A DNA stretch of 64,000 bases from Diaminobutyricimonas sp. LJ205 (lineage in GTDB: Bacteria; Actinomycetota; Actinomycetes; Actinomycetales; Microbacteriaceae). The stretch spans positions 2,728,001 to 2,792,000 of the forward strand of contig NZ_CP046619.1 in assembly GCF_009755725.1 (NCBI RefSeq), given 5' to 3'. The position numbers were made by a program, and so were the translations under genes. Shown here piece by piece: positions 43,873-53,700 of the stretch (position 1 is the stretch's first letter; every line of letters begins with the position of its first letter). The notes under the pieces are model-generated. The model searched no databases and had not been told where the DNA came from. It saw only the letters and a list, made by a program, of their open reading frames with translations.

Positions 43873-45235
43873 ACCCGATCCGGATCAGCTTCTTGTTGAC
43901 GAACTCGTCGGCGCCGAAGCGGCCAAGCTCACGACCCGAGCCCGACCGTTTGATGCCACCGAAGGGCAGTTCCGCGCCGTCGGCGAGCACGACATTGACG
44001 AACACCATGCCGGCCTCGATCTGGTCGGCGACCCGCATGGCCTGGTCCTTGTCGGTCGTGTAGACGTACGAGCCGAGGCCGAAAGGCGTGTCGTTGGCGA
44101 TCCGCACGGCGTCAGCCTCGTCCTTCGCACGGAACACCTGTGCGACCGGGCCGAAGAACTCTTCCCGCGAGGCCGGGTTCTCCGGGGTGACGTCGGTCAG
44201 CACGGTCGTCTCGAAGAACGCGCCGTCGCGACCGCCGCCATGCACCAGGGTGGCGCCATGCTCGACCGCACGCTTGACCTGCTCGGCCAGATTGTCGGCG
44301 GCGCGGAGCGAGGAAAGCGGGCCGAGCGCAGAGTCCGCCGAGGTCGGATCGGTCGCCTCGATTTCGGCGAGCTTGGCGGTGAACTTCTCCAGGAACGACT
44401 CGTACAGCTCGTCCGCGACCACGAAACGCTTGGCGGCGTTGCAGGACTGCCCGTTGTTGTCGAGGCGCGCGTCCACGGCGTGCTGCACCGCCGTGTCGAG
44501 GTCATCGGTGGAGAGCAGGATGAATGGGTCGGACCCGCCGAGCTCGAGCACGACCTTCTTCAGGTGGCGTCCCGCGACCTGGGCAACCTGTGCGCCGGCC
44601 CGCTCGGAGCCGGTGAGCGAGACCCCGTGAACCCGCGGGTCGGCGATGACCGTCTCGATCTGATCGTGCGACGCATAGATGTTGACATAGGCACCCTCTG
44701 GGAAGCCCGCGTCGCGGAAGATCTGCTCGATGGCCGCGGATGATTCGGGGCACTGCTCGGCGTGCTTCAGCAGGATGGTGTTGCCGATGATCAGGTTTGG
44801 CCCGGCGAAGCGAGCGACCTGATAGTAGGGGAAGTTCCACGGCATGATGCCGAGCAGCGGTCCCAGAGCGGAGCGGCGAACGAGCGCCGACCCTTCACCA
44901 TCCAGAAGCTGGATCGGCTCATCCTCGAGGAACTTGGCCGCATTGTCGGCGTAGTACTCGTAGATCGCCGCAGCGAAGTCCACCTCGCTGAGGGCCTGCT
45001 CGATGGGCTTTCCCATCTCGCGGACGATAATCTCGCCCAACTGCTGGCGGCGTTCCACGTGAAGTTCGGCCACGCGGCGGATCAGGGCGGCACGTTCCTG
45101 GACGTCAGTCGATCTGGACCATTCGCGGAAGGCCTTGTCCGCGGATGCGATCGCCTTTTCCAGATCGGCCTCGCTGATCGTCTCGAACGTCTTGACGATC
45201 TCTCCGGTGGCAGGGTTTGTCACGGCGTAGCTCAC
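43871..45235 (-). CDS. NAD(P)-dependent succinate-semialdehyde-type aldehyde dehydrogenase
   Basis: 454 residues from GTG 45235 (GAGGAT five bases upstream). ALDH features: GIMPWNFPYYQVARFAGPNL, SLTGSERAGAQVA, Glu in LELGGSDPFILL and nucleophile Cys in NNGQSCNAAKRF. The short N terminus (SYAVTNPATGEIVKTFE) is normal for this GabD subgroup. It oxidises succinate semialdehyde or a similar aldehyde. Its own promoter region is the 77-base gap to sdaA, which contains TACG-N6-CGTA. Confidence 0.85.
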   Translation of the reverse strand: MSYAVTNPATGEIVKTFETISEADLEKAIASADKAFREWSRSTDVQERAALIRRVAELHVERRQQLGEIIVREMGKPIEQALSEVDFAAAIYEYYADNAAKFLEDEPIQLLDGEGSALVRRSALGPLLGIMPWNFPYYQVARFAGPNLIIGNTILLKHAEQCPESSAAIEQIFRDAGFPEGAYVNIYASHDQIETVIADPRVHGVSLTGSERAGAQVAQVAGRHLKKVVLELGGSDPFILLSTDDLDTAVQHAVDARLDNNGQSCNAAKRFVVADELYESFLEKFTAKLAEIEATDPTSADSALGPLSSLRAADNLAEQVKRAVEHGATLVHGGGRDGAFFETTVLTDVTPENPASREEFFGPVAQVFRAKDEADAVRIANDTPFGLGSYVYTTDKDQAMRVADQIEAGMVFVNVVLADGAELPFGGIKRSGSGRELGRFGADEFVNKKLIRIG

Positions 45236-45312
45236 TGCGATCCTCTTCTCCGTTGAATGGATACGTGTACCCGTAAGGATAGGAGCAACACGCTGAGTTC
45301 GGGTGGGCCCGA

Positions 45313-46693
45313 CTAGCACTCAACGACGTTGACGGCGAGGCCGCCCATCGCGGTCTCCTTGTACTTGGCGCTCATGTCGCGGCCGGTCTCGCGCATCGTG
45401 ATGATCACTTCGTCGAGCGAGACGCGGTGCTCGCCATCTCCCCACATCGCCATTTTCGCGGCGTTGACGGCCTTCGCTGCGCCGATCGCGTTGCGTTCGA
45501 TGCACGGAACCTGAACCAGACCGCCGATCGGGTCGCAGGTGAGCCCGAGGTTGTGCTCCATCGCGATCTCGGCGGCGTTCTCGACCTGCTGCGGCGTTCC
45601 GCCAAGCACCTCGGCCAGTCCGGCGGCAGCCATCGACGACGCCGAACCGACCTCGCCCTGGCAGCCGACCTCGGCGCCGGAGATCGACGCCTGCGTCTTG
45701 TAGAGCACACCGACCGCGGCCGCGGCGAGGAAGAACCGGACGACGGCGTCCTCCTTCTCCTCCTCCGAGCCATTGGCGACCGCCGGGACGAAGTTCAGCA
45801 CGTAGTGCAGCACCGCCGGAATGATCCCGGCAGCCCCATTGGTCGGTGCCGTGACGACGCGACCGCCGGAGGCGTTCTCTTCGTTCACGGCGAGCGCGAT
45901 GAAGTTCACCCACTCCTGCCAGAAGGCGGGGTTGTTCTCGGCGCCCTCGGCTTGCAGCCGGCGATACCAGTCGGGGGCGCGCCGGCGCACCTGCAGTCCA
46001 CCCGGCAGCAGTCCCTCGCGGGACAGGCTGCTGGTGACGCAATCCGCCATCACGTCGCGGATGCGAAGGATTCCGGCGCGGACCTCGTCGGCGCTTCGGG
46101 TAGCGAGCTCATTGCGAAGCATCACTCCGCTGAAGGCGAGGTCGTGCTCGGCGCAGTGCCGGAGGAGCTCTGCCGCAGTGCCGAACGGCAGGGGCTCCGT
46201 GACATCCGCCTCCTGCATCGCCTCGGAATCGCCGTCGCGCACGATGAATCCGCCACCCACCGAGTAATAGGTGGGCCGAGTCGATGGTGCCGCCGTGATC
46301 GTCGCGCACCTCGAACCGCATGGCGTTGCTGTGCCGCTTGAGCACAGTCAGGGGGTGCAGAACAATGTCCGACTCGCGGAATGGCAACTCGCGGGTGCCG
46401 GCGATGCGCACGGTGCCGTCTGCCGTGATCCGCGCCAGGTGCTCGTCGACCTCGGTCGGCAGGATCTCGTCGGGCCGGTTGCCTTCGAGGCCGAGCAGCA
46501 CAGCTGGGAAGGTGCCGTGCCCGCGCCCGGTGGCGGCGAGCGAACCGTACAGATCCACTCGGAGTTCGTGCACGTCGAGCGCCCGGGTTCCGAGCGCTGC
46601 GACGAACTCGGCGGCGGCGCGCATCGGCCCGACGGTGTGCGAACTCGAGGGTCCGATGCCGACCTTGAACAGGTCGAAGACGCTGATGGCCAT
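45313..46693 (-). pseudogene. sdaA: L-serine ammonia-lyase, split by a frameshift
   Basis: The start ATG 46693 (AGGAG upstream) gives [20 protein letters not shown], the normal SdaA opening, through [15 protein letters not shown]. The frame then runs off into an Arg-rich tail ending at 46109. In another frame the expected [15 protein letters not shown] resumes and continues to the end, including the iron-sulfur cysteines in GCQGEVG and LTCDPIGG and a C-terminal Cys (VNVVEC). Both parts together equal one 460-residue enzyme plus one base. A single extra C in the CCC at 46273-46275 would explain it. The enzyme converts serine to pyruvate and ammonia. A sequencing error is possible. Confidence 0.85.
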
Positions 46694-46742
46694 CTGGGAA
46701 CTCCTTGGTCGGATGCTCGGTGCGGGCGCACCGAACGTGACA

Positions 46743-46937
46743 ATGGGTTCCTCCCGCTCTGTCTCGAACCTGAGAGTTTCCGCGGATGTCGATCCGCTTG
46801 CACCGTCGGTGGACGCCTGAGCGCCGCTTTTCAGAGTTGCCTCGCCTCTGCGGTCCTGGGGCCTGAGAGATTCCCGGGAGGGGTTGCTCCTACGGCACCT
46901 GCTGGGCAGGTTCTCCCGCAGTGGGTCGTCGACGTGT
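46743..46937. repeat. 195-bp repeat copy A (contains glycine riboswitch)
   Basis: Matches 55517-55711 in the same orientation with one mismatch (C at 46817, G at 55591). It covers the full riboswitch plus 14-16 flanking bases at each side. Confidence 0.95.
46757..46921 (-). ncRNA. Tandem glycine riboswitch upstream of sdaA
   Basis: Read leftward from 46921: aptamer 1 opens CTGCGGGAGAACC, has GGAGCAACC and CTCTCAGG, and closes with CCGCAG. Aptamer 2 runs from CTCTGAAAAG through GGTGCAAG and CTCTCAGG to GACAGAG, its ends pairing CTCTG/CAGAG. These are the conserved elements of the gcvT/glycine riboswitch. It ends about 64 bases before the sdaA start, followed by CGGGAGGAACC. Expected to link serine dehydratase expression to glycine. 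Confidence 0.9.
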
Positions 46938-47030
46938 TCGGTTGTGGAGCTCAGCTAATCATGAATGCCCGGATGCCGACACCTGCCACTTGCCATCCCT
47001 CGTAGTTGATGGCGACGGTTGCTCCGACGC

Positions 47031-47411
47031 CTACGCGTCTCGCGGGACCAGGCGAATGGTCAGCGGTGCAGCGTCCGGACCGGTGACGGTTCCGACGATC
47101 CGTGGACCGTAGCGGTCGTATTTGGCGTGGTAGGCCGCGTCGACCGCGGCGTAAGAGGCGGCATCCGCCTCGGCGAAGTGGACATCGCGCTCGATCCCAC
47201 CCGCGCGGATGCGGCCAGCGCCGCTGGCCTTGGCGCGCACGTACCAGGGATTGTCCGGACCGTACGCCGAGCGCACGTAGAGGTCGTCGCCGGCACGAAC
47301 CACCCACATCGTGATGTACGGGCGCAGAGTCCCGTCCGGTCGCACGGAGGCTAGCTTCAACTTCTCGGCGCTGCCCACCTTGCTCAACTCGTCGGCGGTC
47401 CATTCAGCCAT
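47031..47411 (-). CDS. DUF2255 family protein
   Basis: 126 residues. The sequence LRPYITMWVVRAGDDLYVRS with PWYVRAKASGAGRIRAGG matches the small beta-barrel DUF2255 group, related to F420/flavin-binding split barrels, of unknown function. No signal or membrane segment. It reads toward the riboswitch region and ends 94 bases before it. A TAGTGT hexamer at 47453-47448 could be its -10. Confidence 0.7.
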   Translation of the reverse strand: MAEWTADELSKVGSAEKLKLASVRPDGTLRPYITMWVVRAGDDLYVRSAYGPDNPWYVRAKASGAGRIRAGGIERDVHFAEADAASYAAVDAAYHAKYDRYGPRIVGTVTGPDAAPLTIRLVPRDA

Positions 47412-47692
47412 CTCGGCCCCTCTTCCGTCACTTCTGCGCCCCCGAGCACACTATGCCGAACACCAGTAGAACGCTTCGGTGTACCCCGAATCAGCAGGAC
47501 TCCCCCCGAAAGTGGGGATGGGGAGGCCCGCCGATGTACCCCTATGCTTGCCGAGTTCGCCTCACTCCCAAGGTCCCCCAAACCCTTGAGCGGTGTCGGG
47601 TTGCGAACCGGTAAGTCAGCTTCGCCCCGCGTCCGCAGCGACATTCGGGTTGTCCGCCGACGCGGGGCGGAGCTACCACCCGTCTGCCCGGG
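47412..47692. other. Intergenic region with a long inverted repeat
   Basis: 281 bases without a credible gene. It contains the upstream region of the DUF2255 gene and an inverted repeat: 47618-47633 pairs with 47659-47674 over 16 bp with one G-T wobble, loop 25 bases. Lying just beyond the stop of the transporter gene (47693, minus), the hairpin may act in termination or mRNA protection. Confidence 0.5.
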
Positions 47693-48973
47693 TTACTGCT
47701 CTGGGGCGGGTGCGGCCTTGTCTGGGGCGGGTGCGGCCTTGTCTGGGGCGGCATTCACCTTGTCTGCTTTGCGCGCCTTGCGCTGGGCTTTTGCCAGGGC
47801 ATCGAACTGGGCCATGGCCACTTTTGTCTCATCGTGCTCGCCGAGTATCGGCCGGATCCAGGTCATCGCCGGGTTGGAGTCCACGAGGACCAAACGAACG
47901 AGGAGCGTCAATGGGATCGCCAGGATCGCCCCGATCGGTCCGAGGAGGACGGCCCAGAACAGCACGGAGAAGAAGGTGATCGTCTGGCTCAGGCTCACGG
48001 CCCGGCCGATGATCCGGGGCTGAATCACCGATTGGATGACTCCGTTGATGACGCCATAGACGACGATGACGGCGGTCACGGTCTGCCACCCGCCGACGAG
48101 AGCCCCGAAGATGATCGGCGGGACAAGGGCGATGAAGTACCCGATGTTCGGGATGAAGGAGCAGACGAACGCGAGCAGACCCCAGATGAACGCGCCGGGG
48201 ACTCCGATGATGAGCAGCGCGATCCAATCGGCGATGCCCTGCGCCGCGCCCAGCCCGGCAGTCGCCACCATGTACCGCCGCACGTTCGAGCCGTAGGTGG
48301 CCAGGGCGGCTGCGACGAGCGGCCGTGCGGGGTACAGCTGCCTGAGCAGGGTCGGGACGAATGCGGCATCCATGCCCATCAGCAGCAGCATCGTGAAGAC
48401 GATGACGAGTAGTGAGACCCAGCCGGTGAGCCCGCCGATCAGGTCACCGACGAATCCGACCAGCGCCGCCGGATCAAAACTCGCGAACATGTCGTGGATC
48501 TGGTCGGTGACGATGCCGGTCGAGGCCAGTGCCGCCGCGACATCCTGCCCGAACGCCGCGATCTCGTCGCTGAACTGCTCCAGCAAGTCCCCGAACTGGC
48601 CGAAGGCGACCATGATGGCGTAGCCCAGCCCCACGAGCACGAGCAGCACGGCGACAATCACCGCCGTTGTAGTGATGCCACGCGGCACTCCTCGCTTTTC
48701 AAGCCACACCCGCAGCGGGTGCACACAGATGGTGAGCACGATCCCGAGGAAGAAGGGGGCGAAGATTCCCGAGATCGCCGCAAGCCCGAAGGCGACGACG
48801 GTCGCCCCTCCGAGTCCCATCAGGATGAAGGCGTTGCGGTGCGGGTTCGACGGCTCCGCTGCGGAGAGGAGACCCGTCGCGCCTACCGGTGACTCCTTCT
48901 TGGGTTGCTTCCTGTTCCACCACAAGAAGCCCCTCGACGATCCGTCTTTGGATCGCTTCCTGTTCCACCACAC
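47693..48973 (-). CDS. AI-2E/PerM family membrane transporter
   Basis: 426 residues from GTG 48973 with GGAG five bases upstream. About eight transmembrane segments from residue 45; the family block VPPIIFGALVGGWQTVTAVIV and the long central region (ASFDPAALVGFVGDL) are typical of PerM-like permeases. Members are poorly defined; some export autoinducer-2, others ions. The N terminus has a repeated VWWNRKRSK/LWWNRKQPK unit and the C terminus an APDKAAPAPDKAAPAPEQ tail from 21-bp repeats. Confidence 0.75.
   Translation of the reverse strand: MWWNRKRSKDGSSRGFLWWNRKQPKKESPVGATGLLSAAEPSNPHRNAFILMGLGGATVVAFGLAAISGIFAPFFLGIVLTICVHPLRVWLEKRGVPRGITTTAVIVAVLLVLVGLGYAIMVAFGQFGDLLEQFSDEIAAFGQDVAAALASTGIVTDQIHDMFASFDPAALVGFVGDLIGGLTGWVSLLVIVFTMLLLMGMDAAFVPTLLRQLYPARPLVAAALATYGSNVRRYMVATAGLGAAQGIADWIALLIIGVPGAFIWGLLAFVCSFIPNIGYFIALVPPIIFGALVGGWQTVTAVIVVYGVINGVIQSVIQPRIIGRAVSLSQTITFFSVLFWAVLLGPIGAILAIPLTLLVRLVLVDSNPAMTWIRPILGEHDETKVAMAQFDALAKAQRKARKADKVNAAPDKAAPAPDKAAPAPEQ
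47700..47762. repeat. 21-bp tandem repeat in the transporter C terminus
   Basis: Two exact copies of a 21-bp unit, TCTGGGGCGGGTGCGGCCTT plus G, at 47700-47720 and 47721-47741, then a diverged third to 47762. It encodes the Pro/Ala/Lys tail in frame, so copy number can change without a frameshift. Confidence 0.85.
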
Positions 48974-49096
48974 GATGTCTCCGATCTCAGTCCGAACGTA
49001 TCGAGCGGTGGAGCGGCGCGAATCATTCGATCTGAGTGATGCGGCGAGTCGAGCATTACGGGTGCTGGCCGGGCGAGACCCGGTCGACAAGCCACA

Positions 49097-49123
49097 AAAC
49101 CCCCTCCAGAAGGAGAGGGTTTT
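49097..49123 (-). terminator. Terminator after the FMN reductase gene
   Basis: AAAACCCCCTCC pairs with GGAGAGGGTTTT with one mismatch around a four-base loop. It lies 40 bases beyond the stop of the reductase gene on the minus strand, with a TTTT run. Confidence 0.7.
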
Positions 49124-49162
49124 GGGAACTGACGCGTCTGAACTGACGCTGTCTGGACTGAC

Positions 49163-49756
49163 TCAGTTGGCCGCGGCCGTGAGAATCCGCTCCCGCAGGG
49201 GCGACATCGCTTCTGTCAGGTCACTCAGCTGGTCGAGAAGCTGAACGGCCGAGTCCTCGATGATCGGGGTCGGCGCGAAGCCGCCCTCTGGGGTACGGAG
49301 CGTGCCAATCATCGGGATGATCACCGTGTCAGGCATGGTCACCATCTTCAGCGCCGTGCCGATCTGCTTCAGGATCTGGGCCGCCCGCAGCCCTCCGGAG
49401 ATTCCGCCGTAGCTGACGATGCCCAGTGGCTTGTGTGCCCATTCGTGGAACAGGTAGTCGATGGCGTTCTTGGTGGCCGCGTTGATGGCGTAGTTGTACT
49501 CGGGGATGACGAAGACGAACGCGTCGGCGCGGTCGATGATCGCGCTCCAGGCCTTGGTGTGCTCGTGCTGGTAGTCGCGCAGCCGCGGATGGTTCGGCTC
49601 ATTGAGCAGTGGCAGCCCAACCTCTGCCAGGTCGATGATTTCAACGTCGAACCGGTCATCCACGCGAGCTTGAGCGGCGAACCAGTCGGCGACCGGGCCT
49701 CCGGCTCGTCCGGGGCGGGTGCTGCCGATGATGACCTGCAGTAGGGGCTTCGTCAA
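49163..49756 (-). CDS. NADPH-dependent FMN reductase family protein
   Basis: 197 residues, taking the TTG at 49756 as start because GGAG lies seven bases upstream and the product then has the normal family length. VIIGSTRPGRAGGPVADWF is the FMN phosphate loop; FVIPEYNYAINAATKNAIDY holds the PEYN motif; GIVSYGGISGGLRA is the third FMN segment. These flavodoxin-like proteins reduce FMN, quinones, azo dyes or chromate. The physiological partner is unknown. Confidence 0.82.
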   Translation of the reverse strand: MTKPLLQVIIGSTRPGRAGGPVADWFAAQARVDDRFDVEIIDLAEVGLPLLNEPNHPRLRDYQHEHTKAWSAIIDRADAFVFVIPEYNYAINAATKNAIDYLFHEWAHKPLGIVSYGGISGGLRAAQILKQIGTALKMVTMPDTVIIPMIGTLRTPEGGFAPTPIIEDSAVQLLDQLSDLTEAMSPLRERILTAAAN

Positions 49757-49992
49757 AGTTTTCTCTCCTTCTTGCTTGTCCCTTCTTTCTACCTGCTTGC
49801 GGGGCGCGGCGGGCGCCACTGCTGGGTTGTCGGCGGCTGCTACGGTGGCGGGCGTGGTCGGCACGTTGTCGGCGAACGGCTGACCCAAGGCGTTTACCGT
49901 CACAGCTTGGTCTGGCGCGCGACGCGACCGGCTCGGAGAATGTCCGTAGCGGACTGAGAAATCTGTCGGCCCCCGTGCGGAAGGACTTCGCC

Positions 49993-50718
49993 GTGACCGC
50001 AACCAGACGATTGGCGCTCGCTGCGGGCGTCTTCTACCTCCTCACGTTCGCCTTCTCGATTCCGGCATACTTCCTCTATGAGCCGGTGCTGACCGACCCC
50101 GGGTACATCGTCAGCGACGGCGGCGCCGACACGCGGATCACCCTCGGCGCACTCCTTGAGTTTCTTACCGCCCTCGCGGGCATCGGGACCGCCGTCGCGG
50201 TATACCCCGTGATCAAACGGCAGAGCCAGGCCGCTTCACTCGGCTTCGTCACGACACGGAGCTTCGAAGCGGCCGTGATGATGATCGGCGTCATTGCGCT
50301 GATGTCGATCGTGGGCCTGCGTCAGGCCGGGGCATCCGCTGGCACCGATGACGCGGCGATGGTCGCCGTCGGCCAGGCGCTGATTGAGATCCGTGACCAA
50401 ACGGCCCTCTTCGGACCCGGCTTCGTGCCTGCCCTCAACGCACTGTGCTTCGGCTACGTGCTGCGGTCGCGGCTGGTGCCGCGCCTCATTCCGGCGCTGG
50501 GTCTCATCGGGGCTCCCCTGCTCATGGCATCGGCGATCGGAACGATGTTCGGGCTCCACGGCGATGGGTCGGTGTTCGCGGCCATTGCGCTCGCCCCGAT
50601 CTTTGTTTGGGAGCTATCGATCGGGTTGTGGATGACGTCCAAGGGGTTCAGGCCTGCGGGGTTGGCGGCGCTTGGAATCGACGCCAGCGAGCACATCAGT
50701 CCATCACCACGGCGATGA
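49993..50718 (+). CDS. DUF4386-like integral membrane protein
   Basis: 241 residues from GTG 49993 (GGAAGGA seven bases upstream; GTG 49975 is an alternative). Six hydrophobic segments are visible. The start RRLALAAGVFYLLTFAFSIP and the central NALCFGYVLRSRLVPRLIPALG match the DUF4386 family, whose function is unknown. Its 3' end overlaps the convergent pyruvate carboxylase gene by 23 bases. Confidence 0.75.
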   Translation: MTATRRLALAAGVFYLLTFAFSIPAYFLYEPVLTDPGYIVSDGGADTRITLGALLEFLTALAGIGTAVAVYPVIKRQSQAASLGFVTTRSFEAAVMMIGVIALMSIVGLRQAGASAGTDDAAMVAVGQALIEIRDQTALFGPGFVPALNALCFGYVLRSRLVPRLIPALGLIGAPLLMASAIGTMFGLHGDGSVFAAIALAPIFVWELSIGLWMTSKGFRPAGLAALGIDASEHISPSPRR

Positions 50719-53700
50719 GATCACCTGCTTCGACTTGCTGCACGGGGTTGGTTGCCACGCGCTGAATTGTGCCCGCGACAGGACTCGTTATCGCAGCTTC
50801 CATTTTCATGGCCTCGATCGTCGCAATGGTGTCACCGACCGCGACGGTGTCGCCCTCGGTGGCCTGGACGGTCACGACTCCCATGAATGGTGCGCCGACA
50901 TGTCCAGGCAGGCTCGGATCGGCTTTCTCCACCTGAACGGTGTCGACCGTGATTGAGCGGTCCCGAACGGTGACGGGGCGCATCTGGCCATTGAGCGTCG
51001 CCATGACGCTGCGCATACCTTTGCCGTCCGGCTCGCCAATTGCCTCGAGCTCGACATAGACGTCAACCCCTTGTTCCAGCTCGATGACATGCTCGACTCC
51101 CGGCTTCAGTCCATACAGGTAGTCGGAAGTCCGCAGCACTGAAAGGTCACCGTAGTGTTCGCGCGCTCGGAGGAAGTCCTGGGTGGGCTGGGGGAAGAGC
51201 AATTGGTTGAGCATCAGGCGACGTTCGTCGCTGGTACCGCGCAGCTTGGCTTGTTGGGCTTCTGTGATGGGTGACGTGCCGCCCTTCACCGTGCGCCCCT
51301 CGAGCACCTTCGTCCGGAAAGGCTCCGGCCACCCACCGGGGAGGTCGCCGAGTTCGCCAGCCATGAAGCCGATCACGGACTCCGGAATGTCGTAATTGCC
51401 GGGCTCGCTCTCGAATTCGGCCGGGTCTACTCCCGCGGCGGCCATCTGCAGGGCGAGGTCGCCGACGACCTTGGAGGACGGCGTGACCTTGGTCGGGCGT
51501 CCGAGGATGCGGTTTGCCTCGGCGTACCAGTCCTCGATCACTTCAAACCGGTCGCCGAGACCGAGAGCGATCGCCTGTTGACGGAGGTTGGACAACTGAC
51601 CACCAGGGATTTCGTGCTTGTAAATCCGTCCTGTCGGGCCCGCCAGCCCGGATTCGAAGGGTGCGTACACTCGGCGGACCGATTCCCAGTACGGCTCCAG
51701 GTCACTCACCGCCTGCAGGCTGATCCCGGTGTCACGCTCGGTGTGTGCGAGGGCAGCGACGAGGGCGGACAGCGAGGGCTGGGACGTGGTGCCGGCCATG
51801 GGCGCACTTGCCGCATCCACCGCGTCGGCCCCCGCCCGGGCGGCGGCGAGGAGGGTGGCGAGTTGTCCCCCAGCGGTGTCGTGCGTGTGCACGTGCACCG
51901 GGAGGTCAAAGCGGTCGCGGAGGGCGGTCACCAGCACTTCGGCGGCACCCGCCCGCAAGAGTCCGGCCATATCCTTCACGGCGAGAATGTGCGCACCAGC
52001 GTCCACGATCTGTTCCGCCAGGCGAAGGTAGTAATCAAGCGTGTAGAGGTTCTCGGACGGGTCGAGCAGGTTCCCGGAGTAACACAGGGCAACTTCGGCG
52101 ACGGTCGATCCGGTGTCAAGAACGGAGTCGATCGCGGGGCGCATCTGGTCAACGTCGTTGAGCGCGTCAAAGATGCGGAAGATGTCAACACCAGTCGCCG
52201 CCGCCTCGCGCACGAAAGCGTCGGTGACCTCGGTTGGATACGGCGTGTAACCAACGGTGTTGCGGCCGCGCAAGAGCATCTGGATCGCCACGTTGGGCAG
52301 CGCTTCCCGCATCGCGGCCAGCCGCTGCCAGGGGTCTTCCCCAAGGAAACGCAGGGCGACATCAAACGTCGCGCCGCCCCACGCCTCCACGCTGAACAGG
52401 TCTGGCGTCATCCGCGCGATATGCGGCATCACGGCCACCAGATCCTTCGTCCGGACACGAGTGGCCAGCAACGACTGGTGCGCGTCACGGAAAGTGGTGT
52501 CGGTCACTGCAAGCGCCTCCTGCCCGCGCAACGCGTGAGCAAAGCCGGCTGGGCCCAGCTCCAGCAACCGCTGGCGTGACCCGGACGGCGGCGCCGTGTT
52601 CCGATCGATTGGGGGGAGCTTCACCGCCGGGTCGATGAGACCGGCACCTGCTCCGTTGGGTTGATTGACCGTTACATCGGCGAGCCAATGGAGCACCTTC
52701 GTGCCCCGGTCCTTCGAGCCATGGGTGTGCACGAGTTCGGGGCGCTCGTCAATGAAAGAGGTACTCAGATCCCCCGCCTGGAACTGCGGATCGGCAAGCA
52801 CCGCTTGAAGGAACGCGAGGTTAGTGGTCACCCCTCGGATCCGGAACTCGGCGAGCCCGCGGCGGGCGCGAGTGACGGCGGTGTCGAAATCACGGCCACG
52901 ACAGGTCATTTTCGCCAGCATCGAATCGAAATGCGGACTGACTTGGGCACCGGCGGCGACCGTTCCGCCGTCCAGGCGCACACCCGCGCCGCCCGGCGAA
53001 CGGTAGGTGGTGATCTTTCCGGTATCCGGTCGGAAGTCGCTCGCCGGATCCTCGGTAGTGATCCGGCACTGCAACGCGGCACCGCGAAGCTGGATCTGAT
53101 CCTGCGTCAACCCCAGCTCGGCAAGGGTCAGCCCTGCCGCGATTCGCATCTGCGCCTGCACGAGGTCGACGTCGGTGACCTCTTCAGTGACCGTGTGTTC
53201 CACCTGGATGCGCGGGTTCATCTCGATGAACACATGCTCCCCCGCGCGATCGCCCGCCGTGTCCAGCAAGAACTCGACGGTGCCTGCATTCACGTAGCCG
53301 ATCGACTTCGCGAACGCGACCGCATCCCGGTACATCGCCTGACGCACGTCCTCATCGAGGTTCGGCGCTGGCGCGATCTCCACGACCTTCTGGTGGCGGC
53401 GCTGCACCGAGCAATCCCGCTCGAACAGGTGCACGATCTCCCCCGCGGTGTCGGCGAGGATCTGCACCTCGATGTGGCGAGGTCGAATCACCGCCTGCTC
53501 CAGGAACATAGTCGGATCCCCGAACGCACTGTCGGCCTCACGCATGGCTGCCTCCAGCGCCGGCCGCAGTTCCTCGCGAGTATTGACCCGACGCATCCCT
53601 CGGCCGCCACCCCCGGCGACCGCCTTGGCAAACACCGGGTAACCAATCTCCTCGGCTGCCGTAACCAACACGTCAATGTCGGTGGTCGCGGGGCTGGACT

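Noticed and set aside
45313-46693. Two separate genes for serine dehydratase alpha and beta subunits
   Set aside because: The downstream part begins mid-motif at an internal GTG (SVGGGF) without a ribosome-binding site, and the combined length is that of one single-chain enzyme plus one base.
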